Source of the DNA: Alistipes sp.
Lineage (GTDB): Bacteria; Bacteroidota; Bacteroidia; Bacteroidales; Rikenellaceae
Direction: 5' to 3'
Assembly: GCA_017937765.1 (NCBI GenBank)
Contig: JAGBCY010000027.1
Location: forward strand, 1 to 64,000
Length of the DNA: 64,000 bases
Notes under the pieces: generated by a model
The model's database searches: none
Told to the model about the DNA's origin: nothing
Seen by the model: the letters and a program-made list of their open reading frames with translations, nothing else
Position numbers and translations under genes: made by a program
Part shown: piece after piece, positions 15,287 through 23,399 of the stretch
Numbering within the stretch: position 1 is the stretch's first letter
Layout of the letters: each line of letters starts with the position of its first letter

Positions 15287-16702
15287 CTATCCTATATTAA
15301 CGATTGTATCAATGGCCACCTTGAGGAAGTGTGGCTGCCAGAGTCCGAGGACGATGGCGATGACAAGGAGCACGGCTGCCGAGTACGACAGGCGGCGATT
15401 CACGGCCGAGAGGTGCAGCTCGTCCTGATTAGAATGATAGCCGAGGCGCAACGTGCGCGACCATATGGCGTAGATGACAACGCACATAAGCACTAACATA
15501 GCGGCAAGCAACCACCAGCTACCCACCGAGACGATCTCCGTGAATATCATAACCTCCGAAAGGAACAACGGCGAGGGCGGGAAGGCCAGTAGCACGAGGG
15601 TGCCGAGGATGAAACCTATGGCTCCCACGCGGTTGATGTTCATATAGTTGCCTATGCGGTTGATACTATAACTGTCGTATATGTGGCGCATAATGCCCAC
15701 TTGGAAGAACATCGAACTCTTGACCAGCGTGTGGCAGATGACGTGGAACACAGCGGCCCATAGTGCCACGCCGCCAATACCCATACCTATTGCCACGATA
15801 CCCATATTCTCCACGGTAGAGTACGACAAGAAGCGTTTGTAGTTGTTCGTGCGGCGAAGGAACATAGCTCCCACAGCCAACGACAGGATACCAATGAGAA
15901 TCAAGACGTGGCGTGCCCACTCGAATACCTCGGCCGAGGCGTAGAGCGAGTAGATGCGGTAGATGGATACGAAGCCAGCGTTGACAAGTGCCGTAGATAT
16001 AAAGGCCGATGCGGGAGCGGGAGCTGCGTAGTTGGCATCGACACCCACGGTATAGAGCGGGAAGATCTCCATCTTACAGCTATAACCCACGACGATAAGC
16101 AGGAATGCAACCTTCAGATACAAAGGGTTACCGTTGGCAATCGATGCCGTGAGCGACGTGTAGTCGAGGGCTCCGTGCTCGGCAACGGTCGAGAGCAGCA
16201 GGATGCCGAGGTAGGCCATAGCGATACCCGTCGAGCAGACGAAGATATACTTCCACGTAGCCTCCAACGACTGCTTGAACTCACGGTGGTAGATGATACC
16301 TGCCGAGCAGATGGTCGTAGCCTCGAGGAATACCCACGTCATAGCCACGTTGTCTGAGTAGTAGACGCACGTGATGGCCACGGCAAGAAGCATAAGCAGC
16401 GTATAGTAGGCCTTATATGAGCGTGTAGAGATGCCCTCGGCCTTGAGGTACGACGATGAGTGTAGGAGGGCAAAGCCCAATACGGCAGTCATCAGCGTAT
16501 GAAATACCACGGCGAGGGTGTCGGCACGGAAGATCGAGAGCATAACGTAGTCGAGGCGTCCGAAGCCGAGGACGAGGCCAATAGATGCAGCCTGCACCAG
16601 CAAGAAGAGTGCAGCGATAATATTTGTGGCACGCTCGGTGCGCACAAGAAGAGGTAGCGCAGCGAGGATTACCGAGATCGAGAGATATACGAGCATTTCC
16701 AT
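15287..16702 (-). CDS. HyfF/ND4-like ion-translocating membrane subunit
   Basis: A 471-aa protein that is almost entirely transmembrane helices, of the proton-pumping NuoL/M/N antiporter-like family. Visible signatures are the glutamate in TWVFLEATTICSAG (TM5 region) and the lysine in HTLVKSSMFF (TM8 region), residues thought to carry protons in these subunits. Length and position match HyfF of hydrogenase-4-type complexes. The gene lies 4 nt from its neighbours on both sides. In the complex it would form the distal or second ion channel in the cytoplasmic membrane. Confidence 0.88.
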   Translation of the reverse strand: MEMLVYLSISVILAALPLLVRTERATNIIAALFLLVQAASIGLVLGFGRLDYVMLSIFRADTLAVVFHTLMTAVLGFALLHSSSYLKAEGISTRSYKAYYTLLMLLAVAITCVYYSDNVAMTWVFLEATTICSAGIIYHREFKQSLEATWKYIFVCSTGIAMAYLGILLLSTVAEHGALDYTSLTASIANGNPLYLKVAFLLIVVGYSCKMEIFPLYTVGVDANYAAPAPASAFISTALVNAGFVSIYRIYSLYASAEVFEWARHVLILIGILSLAVGAMFLRRTNNYKRFLSYSTVENMGIVAIGMGIGGVALWAAVFHVICHTLVKSSMFFQVGIMRHIYDSYSINRIGNYMNINRVGAIGFILGTLVLLAFPPSPLFLSEVMIFTEIVSVGSWWLLAAMLVLMCVVIYAIWSRTLRLGYHSNQDELHLSAVNRRLSYSAAVLLVIAIVLGLWQPHFLKVAIDTIVNIG

Positions 16703-16706
16703 CGTG

Positions 16707-17333
16707 TTAGTCTTTAATAGAGGTTAGAGCATCGGTCTCGTCGGTGTGAATGTCGTCGTCCATACGGCGGAGGAACATACCGAGAATGAGGATCGAGATG
16801 AGGATATCGAGCATAATTGCGAGGTTGATAAGTATCGGGAACTCAACACCGATAGCCATCGAGAAGAGGAATACACCGTTCTCGATAACGAGGAAACCAA
16901 CCAAGTGCGCAAAGATACGCTTACGCATAACGATGAGGATAAGACCCGTGAGCAGAGCGTAGAGAGCCACGCCAAAGAAGATCATATCGGTACGCTCGTC
17001 GGCCATATAGTAGGTAATGGTACAGCTGGCGATGAGTGCCGCGATAGACATCACAAGGGCTCCGAACTGCGACGAGGTGGAGTGTATGCGGTTGATCTTC
17101 GTTTTATGTATCACGCGCATAAGGATCGCGGGGATAACGATAGCCTTAAAGACCAGCGTCTCGACGATGATGAAGCCCATCTCCACGGGGTGGAAGGCGT
17201 GAAGGCGCGCAATGGCGATGCCAAAGAGCAGTAGACCTTGAATCGCAAGGATTGTTGTCTGGTCGCGGAAACGCTCGGCTATCGAGAGATAGATGAGGGT
17301 CAAGATGTAGAGTATGATAAGTGATAGTACCAT
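16707..17333 (-). CDS. HyfE/NuoK-like membrane subunit
   Basis: A 208-aa protein with about six transmembrane helices, the size and profile of HyfE, a NuoK/MrpC-related subunit. The second half, LVGFLVIENGVFLFSMAIGVEFPILINLAIMLD, has the NuoK-type membrane glutamate in VIEN. It lies between the NuoH-like and HyfF-like genes with gaps of 10 and 4 nt, so translation is probably coupled. It serves as part of the proton/sodium path between the NuoH-like subunit and the antiporter-like subunits. Confidence 0.87.
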   Translation of the reverse strand: MVLSLIILYILTLIYLSIAERFRDQTTILAIQGLLLFGIAIARLHAFHPVEMGFIIVETLVFKAIVIPAILMRVIHKTKINRIHSTSSQFGALVMSIAALIASCTITYYMADERTDMIFFGVALYALLTGLILIVMRKRIFAHLVGFLVIENGVFLFSMAIGVEFPILINLAIMLDILISILILGMFLRRMDDDIHTDETDALTSIKD

Positions 17334-17343
17334 AGTTGCAGCC

Positions 17344-18261
17344 TTAGATTTCGATGTTTTGGATTAGAAGGAAGCCCGTGAGTAGCACCAGTGCCGACAT
17401 CGCTACGATGGTGAGGATGTAGGTGGTGTTGCGCGAGAGCTTGTTGCGTGCACGCAGCGACTCGACGATACCTATCGAGAGACCTGCACCGAGGATGGCA
17501 ACGGGCACGGCAAACTGCCAGTGGAACGATATGGCCACCGACACGGCATTGGCGGCGATGACAGCAAAGATGGCATTCTTCAACCAGCCGGCGATGTGTA
17601 TCATAGCCATATCCACGCCCGAGTAGTCGAGGCACATAACCTCGTGGATCATAGTTAGCTCGAGGTGGGTCTTAGGGTCGTCGACGGGCACGCGGCCAGC
17701 CTCGATAAAGAGGATAACGACAAAGACATAGGCCACAAGAAGGAGTACGACCGAGAGGTTCATATCGAGCTCCTGGGCCGTAGAGAAGATGTCGGCAAAC
17801 GACGAGTAGCCGCAGAAGAGCGCGAGCGTCGCCATAGCCATCATCAGCGCAGGCTCGACAAGGGCACCATAGAGTGCCTCACGTGCTGCGCCCATACCCT
17901 CGAACGAGCTGCCCGTATCCATCGCCGCAAGGATGATAGCCACACGGGCAAGGGCGAGCAGGTAGGCAACCAGAATGATATCGCCGTGGAACGAGAGCAG
18001 AGGCTCGAGGTCGGCGATGGGGATAAAGAGGAAGGCAACGACAGCGGCACCGAGGTACACGCACGGAGCGATGCGGAACAGCGCGGTGGTTGTCGTAGAG
18101 TATACCGAGCCCTTACGCAGGAGCAGCTGCACGTTGTAGATATGCTGGAAGAAACGGATGCCCTTACGTCCAGCAAGCACGGCACGCGTGCGGTTGATGA
18201 CACCCGTAATCGAGAGTGCCACAACGATCATAAGTAGTGTATTTAGTAGCTTAACTAACAT
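17344..18261 (-). CDS. HycD/HyfC/NuoH-like membrane subunit
   Basis: A 305-aa membrane protein of the NuoH/HycD/EchB family, the subunit joining the catalytic arm to the ion-pumping arm. The family signature is clear in AGRVPVDDPKTHLELTMIHEVM, a charged loop rich in Glu/Asp facing the cytoplasm, with about eight transmembrane helices around it. The N-terminal loop contains GRKGIRFFQHIYNVQLLLRKGSV, as in HycD. The loops that normally contact the large and small subunits are intact although those subunits have lost their metal ligands. Confidence 0.9.
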   Translation of the reverse strand: MLVKLLNTLLMIVVALSITGVINRTRAVLAGRKGIRFFQHIYNVQLLLRKGSVYSTTTTALFRIAPCVYLGAAVVAFLFIPIADLEPLLSFHGDIILVAYLLALARVAIILAAMDTGSSFEGMGAAREALYGALVEPALMMAMATLALFCGYSSFADIFSTAQELDMNLSVVLLLVAYVFVVILFIEAGRVPVDDPKTHLELTMIHEVMCLDYSGVDMAMIHIAGWLKNAIFAVIAANAVSVAISFHWQFAVPVAILGAGLSIGIVESLRARNKLSRNTTYILTIVAMSALVLLTGFLLIQNIEI

Positions 18262-18280
18262 AGCATCTTTGGATTAAGGG

Positions 18281-20269
18281 TTAGAGTATGCCTACGAGGG
18301 TGAGGACCAACACCACCACGAAGAAGGCCAAAGCGAAGGTGATGTAGTTATTCACGCGGCCGGTACGCAGGCGCATAACATACTCGTTGATGCGGTGCAT
18401 CATCTTCACCCACCACTGACCCAGGAGCGAGTCGACCTTGTCCTTGTGGCGTATGCGATAGTTGTGTGGCGAGGGGAATATCTCACCCTTATCCACGGCG
18501 CGACCATCGACCGTATCCTTCATCAATGGCTTGCCGATGCTCTCCAAACCCTCGGAGAACGACTCGCCCGTGTACTGCATACGTGTGTTTGTGGCCGTGA
18601 AGCCGCAACCCCACGTAGGTCCGCTCTCGATCTTACGCGTGCTCTGGGCCTTATGCTTGAAGGCGAAGAGGAGCAGAACAACGGCGATAAGCACCCAGCC
18701 TGTTGCGCTCAGTGCCTCGAGCGTCGGGGCGAAGTGGTTGACGGCGATTGTGTTATCAGCACCGCTGATAGCCTCGGCAATGACAGCGACGGGGCGGATG
18801 GCATACTGCGGGAGTAGACCGATAAAGAGTATGAATGCAGCGGGGATAGCCATCGCGGCAATACGCGTGTTATCCACCTCACTACTCTCGGCAACGTGTG
18901 TTGAGCGTGGTGAGCCGAGGAATACAACGCCGTAGAGCTTGGTGAAGGCCAGCACTACAACGCCACCGATGAGCGAGAGGGCGATGATGCCTGCTACCGA
19001 GTACAACACCTCGTGGCCATCGCTCACGCCGTTGAACATACCGATATAGATAAGAAGCTCCGATACAAAACCATTAAGTGGCGGAAGGGCGCAGATGGCA
19101 ACCGTTGCCAGGAGCATTACAATTGCCGTGATGGGCATATGCTTTGCGAGGCCGCCCATCTGGTTCATCGCCGTGGTGTGGAGCTTCGAGTAGATGTTTC
19201 CTGCGCTGAAGAAGAGCAGTGTCTTGAATAGCGAGTGGTTCACGGTGTGGAGCAACGCGCCGCACAAGCCGCACATACCGATAAGCGAGCTACCCGCAGC
19301 GTGACCTACGGCAGCAATACCGAGGCCGATGAGTATCACGCCCACGTTCTCGATACTCGAGTAGGCCAAAAGACGCTTGATGTCGTTCTGCATAGCGGCA
19401 AGAATGACACCCCAGAGTCCTGTGATGATACCCGAGAGTAGCACGATAAGGCCGATGGTGTAGAGCAACTCGGCGTTCTGATCGATGGCCTGCAGTAGGC
19501 GCATAATGCCGTAGACACCCGTCTTAATCATCACGCCCGACATAATGGCCGAGACGTGCGACGGAGCTGCGGGGTGAGCCTCCGGAAGCCAGATGTGCAT
19601 AGGGAAGAGACCCGCCTTCATTCCAAAGCCGATGAAGAGGATGACAAAAAGCGGCAGCGGCTGGGCTATCTTGAAGTAATCGACTATGGCTGAGAAGTTT
19701 GCCGAACCCGTGACGCTATACGTCATAACAAAGCCAGCCACGAGGAAGATGAAGCCTATGTGCATCATCACCAAGTAGTTGAGAGCTGCACGGCGAACAT
19801 CCTGACGATCCGCCTCGAACAGAATCAAGAGGAACGAGGCGATGGTCATCAGCTCCCACGAGAAGAGGAACGAGAAACCGCCGCTCGACATCACCACGAG
19901 CATCATCGCCACGACGAGCAACACCAGCGAGGTGTAGTGAAGCGAGATGTGCGCCGGCGAGAAGCGCGAGAGGTAGCCACCGACATAACCACGCGAGTAG
20001 ACCACCGTGGCTATCGAGGCCACCGAGATGATGACCAAAAATAGCGATGATAGCTTGTCCACGGCGAAACTCTCGGCACCGAAGAATGGGGTGGTCACCT
20101 CGGCTACGGTGACGGCTGCCGTACTTGTAAAGGCTGCGATAGCCAGCGTAATAGCTGCCATTGCTGCCAGCGAGATGGCTCCCGTTGCCACCCACACCTT
20201 GTGTTTCACAGGTGCTAAAAAGATGGCTACAACGACAACCAGTGTCGCAAGTAGTGTGTAAAGATACAT
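18281..20269 (-). CDS. HyfB/NuoL-like ion-translocating membrane subunit
   Basis: A 662-aa protein with about 15 transmembrane helices, of the NuoL/HyfB/HycC family. The TM5 glutamate in LFSWELMTIASFLL, the TM7/8 lysine in NHSLFKTLLFFSAG and the central WLPEAHPAAPSHVSAIMSG motif (residues about 226-244) are all present. The terminal extension GPTWGCGF and further charged sequence are typical of HyfB. It opens the Ehr-like operon, 19 nt after rsmE stops. Intact channel residues together with a metal-less catalytic arm suggest the pumping or antiport function is what selection has kept. Confidence 0.9.
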   Translation of the reverse strand: MYLYTLLATLVVVVAIFLAPVKHKVWVATGAISLAAMAAITLAIAAFTSTAAVTVAEVTTPFFGAESFAVDKLSSLFLVIISVASIATVVYSRGYVGGYLSRFSPAHISLHYTSLVLLVVAMMLVVMSSGGFSFLFSWELMTIASFLLILFEADRQDVRRAALNYLVMMHIGFIFLVAGFVMTYSVTGSANFSAIVDYFKIAQPLPLFVILFIGFGMKAGLFPMHIWLPEAHPAAPSHVSAIMSGVMIKTGVYGIMRLLQAIDQNAELLYTIGLIVLLSGIITGLWGVILAAMQNDIKRLLAYSSIENVGVILIGLGIAAVGHAAGSSLIGMCGLCGALLHTVNHSLFKTLLFFSAGNIYSKLHTTAMNQMGGLAKHMPITAIVMLLATVAICALPPLNGFVSELLIYIGMFNGVSDGHEVLYSVAGIIALSLIGGVVVLAFTKLYGVVFLGSPRSTHVAESSEVDNTRIAAMAIPAAFILFIGLLPQYAIRPVAVIAEAISGADNTIAVNHFAPTLEALSATGWVLIAVVLLLFAFKHKAQSTRKIESGPTWGCGFTATNTRMQYTGESFSEGLESIGKPLMKDTVDGRAVDKGEIFPSPHNYRIRHKDKVDSLLGQWWVKMMHRINEYVMRLRTGRVNNYITFALAFFVVVLVLTLVGIL

Positions 20270-20288
20270 AGTATGCTTATTGTTGGGT

Positions 20289-20999
20289 TTATAGCTTATT
20301 TATCGTTGCCGTAACCACGGTGGCAACCACGGCTGCCGTCTCGGTGCGGAGTCGCTCCTTACCGAGACTTATGGCCTTAAATCCGTTCTGGGCTGCAAAG
20401 GTAATCTCTTCTTCCGAAAAATCACCCTCCGGACCTATTAAAATGAGGCTATTGCCCCCTTTTTTTATCAGCGACCCGAGATATTCGCGCTCGCCGAACG
20501 CCGAATTGCAGTGGGCGATATACTTCTCGCCGTCGAAATCCGAGGCTATAACCTTGCGAACATCGGTGAGCGGATGGAGTCGCGGGTGGTAGGCCTTGAG
20601 CGACTGCTTCACGGCCGAGGTGATTACCTTCTCCTCACGGTCGAACTTTATCTGTCGTCGCTCGCTGTGGTCGCACTCGATGGGGATTATCTCCGTGATG
20701 CCCACCTCGGTAGCCTTTTCCAAAAACCACTCGAAGCGATCAATATTTTTTGTGGGGGCCACGGCGAGCGTCAGCCCGTAGCTCATCTTCTCGTATTCCG
20801 CAGTGCTTTCTACGATCTCTACTGTGCAGCGTTTTACGTTGTCATCCACCACTTTACAGCGATGCAAGGTGCCGCGGCCATCGGTCAGATGAAGCTCGTC
20901 GCCGGGCTTCATACGAAGCACTCTTACGCAGTGTTTCGACTCCTCTTCCGAGAGCGTGTGGCGCGGAAGTGAAATTTCGGGAGCATAAAATAGTTGCAT
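20289..20999 (-). CDS. rsmE: 16S rRNA (uracil-1498-N3)-methyltransferase
   Basis: A 236-aa protein of the SPOUT-fold RsmE family. It has an N-terminal PUA-like region (HTLSEEESKHCVRVLRMKPGDELHLTDGRG) and a C-terminal knot with LILIGPEGDFSEEEI and SLGKERLRTETAAV, which bind S-adenosylmethionine. It methylates U1498 of 16S rRNA. The start codon lies 16 nt from the palindromic promoter shared with the divergent peptidase gene. The six-gene Ehr-like operon follows closely, so read-through from this promoter is probably the main way that operon is expressed. Confidence 0.95.
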   Translation of the reverse strand: MQLFYAPEISLPRHTLSEEESKHCVRVLRMKPGDELHLTDGRGTLHRCKVVDDNVKRCTVEIVESTAEYEKMSYGLTLAVAPTKNIDRFEWFLEKATEVGITEIIPIECDHSERRQIKFDREEKVITSAVKQSLKAYHPRLHPLTDVRKVIASDFDGEKYIAHCNSAFGEREYLGSLIKKGGNSLILIGPEGDFSEEEITFAAQNGFKAISLGKERLRTETAAVVATVVTATINKL

Positions 21000-21014
21000 T
21001 GGTCAATAATTTTT

Positions 21015-21032
21015 TTAACTTTGCAAAGTTAA
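21015..21032. promoter_or_regulatory. Perfectly palindromic divergent promoter (rsmE / M3 peptidase)
   Basis: The 18-nt sequence TTAACTTTGCAAAGTTAA equals its own reverse complement and holds TAACTTTG, the -7 consensus, on both strands (plus 21016-21023, minus 21024-21031). For the plus direction a TTG at 20994-20996 gives a 19-nt spacer. RNA polymerase could bind only one orientation at a time. Confidence 0.75.
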
Positions 21033-21048
21033 TTAAAAAATATTATAG

Positions 21049-23316
21049 ATGAAACGCCTTTTAACATTATCGTCATTATTGTTTGTTATGATTGTAAACA
21101 TCGCTTGTAGTGGCGGCGAGAAAGCCTCTACGGGAAATCCATTGCTCGATGAGTGGAATACGGAGTTTGGTGTTCCGCCGTTCGACCTCATCCGCACCGA
21201 GCACTTCAAGCCGGCGTTCGAGGTAGCTATGCTCGAGCATAACCAGGAGATTGAGGCTATCGTTGCTAACACGGATGAGCCTACGTTTGAGAACGTTATC
21301 GTTGCGCTGGATAACTCGGGCGTGAAACTCGGTGAGTTGAACCTTATCTTCGGTATGCTCTCGGCGTCGGATTGCGACGATGCGATGCAGGCACTGATGA
21401 ATGAGATTGCCCCCGTGTTGGTTGAGCACTCGAGTGCTATTATGCTTAACGACAAGCTCTTCGAGCGTGTCAAGGCTGTCTACGATAAGCGAGCGACGCT
21501 GGGCCTCGACGCGGTGCAGATGCGCCTTGTGGAGAAGACCTACGATGACTTTGTGCGTTCGGGTGCGTTGCTTGGTGCCGAGGATAAGGCTCGCTTGATG
21601 CAGATCGAGTCGGAACTCTCATCGCTCGGTATCCGCTTCGGTAACAACCTCCTCTCGGACAATGCGTCGTTCTACCTCGAGCTCGGTCCTGCACAGGTTG
21701 CCGATCTTCCTGAGAGTGTACGTAATCAGGCTCAGGAGACCGCCGCAGCTATGGGTAAGAGTGGTTACGTGTTTACGTTGGCCAAGCCCAGTATGTTGCC
21801 CTTCCTTACCTACTCGTCGGATCGTGAGCTTCGCCGTAAGCTCTACGACGGTTATACGATGCGCTGCAACAACGACAACGAGACCGACAATAAGCAGATC
21901 ATCGAGGATATGACACGCCTGCGTATCGAGAAGGCGCACTTGCTCGGCTATAAGTCATACTCGGAGTACGTTACCTCAGATCAGATGGCAGGTAGCCCCG
22001 AGGCTGTCTACGCGCTCCTCGACGAGATTTGGGAGCCTGCACTCGAGTCGGCAAAGCGCGAGTTGGAGGAGATGAAGTTGCTCTTCGATAGAGACCACCC
22101 GGGTGAGACGTTCGAGAAGTCGGATTGGTGGTACTATGCCGAGAAGGTGCGTAAGCAGAAGTATCAGCTCGACGAGGAGGCCATCCGTCAGTATCTCTCG
22201 CTGGACAACGTACGCAACGGTATGTTCTACCTTGCTAACCGCCTCTATGGCATAACGTTCCGCCCCATCACCGTGCCTCGCTATCACGCCGAGTGCTCGG
22301 TATATGAGGTCATCGACAGCGATGAGTCGCACATTGGTGTGCTCTATATCGACCCCTATCCCCGTAAGTCGAAGCAGGGTGGTGCTTGGTGTGGTAACTT
22401 TACGGAGCAGCGTTACGTCGATGGTAAGCGCAAGGCTCCTGTCGTAGGTATCGTCTGCAACTTTACGCCTCCCGTGGGTAACACGCCGTCGCTCCTATCG
22501 CTCGACGAGGCTGAGACTATGTTCCACGAGTTTGGCCACGCACTCCACTTCCTCTTTGCCGATGTTCGCTATCGCGGTCTTACCGACGTTGAGGGTGACT
22601 TCGTGGAGCTCCCCTCGCAGATTATGGAGAACTGGGCATTCGAGCCGGAGATTCTTAAGAAGTATGCAACGCACTATAAGAGCGGTGAGGTGATCCCCGA
22701 TAACCTTATCGCCAAGATGCAGAAGGCGTCGCTCTTCAATCAGGGCTTCGTGACCACGGAGCTCGCGGCTGCAGCCCTCATAGATATGGATATTCACACG
22801 ATGGAGACCTTCGTTGATATGGATGTCAATGCTTTCGAGAAGTATAACCTCGCACAGCGTCGTGGCCTCATTCCTGAAATTGAGCCTCGTTATCGCTACA
22901 CCTACTTCTCGCACATCTTCGACGGTGGCTACTCGTCGGGTTACTACTTCTACCTCTGGGCAGAGGTTCTCGATAAAGATGCCTTCGCAGCGTTCAAAGA
23001 GCGTCGCGACATCTGCGATCGAGAGTTGGCTACGAGCTTCCGCTACGACCTGCTTGCTCAGGGTGGCCAGCGCGCTGGTATGGATATGTATCGTGCATTC
23101 CGTGGTGCCGATCCCGATAAGACGCCTATGCTCAAGGCCCGTGGCCTGTGGGTTGAGCCCGAACCCGAGGTCGACTCGTTGCTCTTGGAGGAGGCGGCTA
23201 TCGTTGAGGAGGGCCTCACTCCTACGATTGCACCGCGCACACCCGGTGCTATGAAGAGCCCCGCGATGCAGCCCGGTAAGCCCGTGCGTCCTATCCCCAC
23301 GGAGGTGAAGCGATAA
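21049..23316 (+). CDS. M3-family metallopeptidase, lipoprotein (dipeptidyl carboxypeptidase-like)
   Basis: A 755-aa protein with a lipobox (VNIAC, Cys20), hence membrane-anchored outside the cytoplasm. The zinc site is H493-E-F-G-H497 in ETMFHEFGHALH, with a downstream Glu in DFVELPSQIMENWA and the substrate loop SHIFDGGYSSGYYFYLWAEV. This is the M3 (Dcp/thimet oligopeptidase) fold, which removes dipeptides or cleaves short oligopeptides. A C-terminal tail (about 705-755, Glu then Pro/Arg-rich) is absent from the neighbouring paralogue. It is first of a tandem pair, 83 nt apart, with its own palindromic promoter. Confidence 0.92.
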   Translation: MKRLLTLSSLLFVMIVNIACSGGEKASTGNPLLDEWNTEFGVPPFDLIRTEHFKPAFEVAMLEHNQEIEAIVANTDEPTFENVIVALDNSGVKLGELNLIFGMLSASDCDDAMQALMNEIAPVLVEHSSAIMLNDKLFERVKAVYDKRATLGLDAVQMRLVEKTYDDFVRSGALLGAEDKARLMQIESELSSLGIRFGNNLLSDNASFYLELGPAQVADLPESVRNQAQETAAAMGKSGYVFTLAKPSMLPFLTYSSDRELRRKLYDGYTMRCNNDNETDNKQIIEDMTRLRIEKAHLLGYKSYSEYVTSDQMAGSPEAVYALLDEIWEPALESAKRELEEMKLLFDRDHPGETFEKSDWWYYAEKVRKQKYQLDEEAIRQYLSLDNVRNGMFYLANRLYGITFRPITVPRYHAECSVYEVIDSDESHIGVLYIDPYPRKSKQGGAWCGNFTEQRYVDGKRKAPVVGIVCNFTPPVGNTPSLLSLDEAETMFHEFGHALHFLFADVRYRGLTDVEGDFVELPSQIMENWAFEPEILKKYATHYKSGEVIPDNLIAKMQKASLFNQGFVTTELAAAALIDMDIHTMETFVDMDVNAFEKYNLAQRRGLIPEIEPRYRYTYFSHIFDGGYSSGYYFYLWAEVLDKDAFAAFKERRDICDRELATSFRYDLLAQGGQRAGMDMYRAFRGADPDKTPMLKARGLWVEPEPEVDSLLLEEAAIVEEGLTPTIAPRTPGAMKSPAMQPGKPVRPIPTEVKR

Positions 23317-23332
23317 CCATTATAACTAATGT

Positions 23333-23351
23333 CCGCGCGTACATCGCGCGG
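23333..23351 (+). other. GC-rich hairpin between tandem peptidase genes
   Basis: CCGCGCG (23333-23339) and CGCGCGG (23345-23351) form a 7-bp stem with loop TACAT. No T-run follows. It could be an attenuating or mRNA-stabilising hairpin between the two peptidase genes; its function is not shown. Confidence 0.55.
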
Positions 23352-23399
23352 GCACGCGTAAGACTAAACTATTAAACTAAATTTATAACTTTTAACCGT

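Noticed and set aside
12971..20269. A true formate hydrogenlyase or [NiFe] hydrogenase operon
   Set aside because: The cysteine ligands for the Ni-Fe site are absent from the large subunit. No hydrogenase maturation (hyp) genes or formate dehydrogenase lie nearby.
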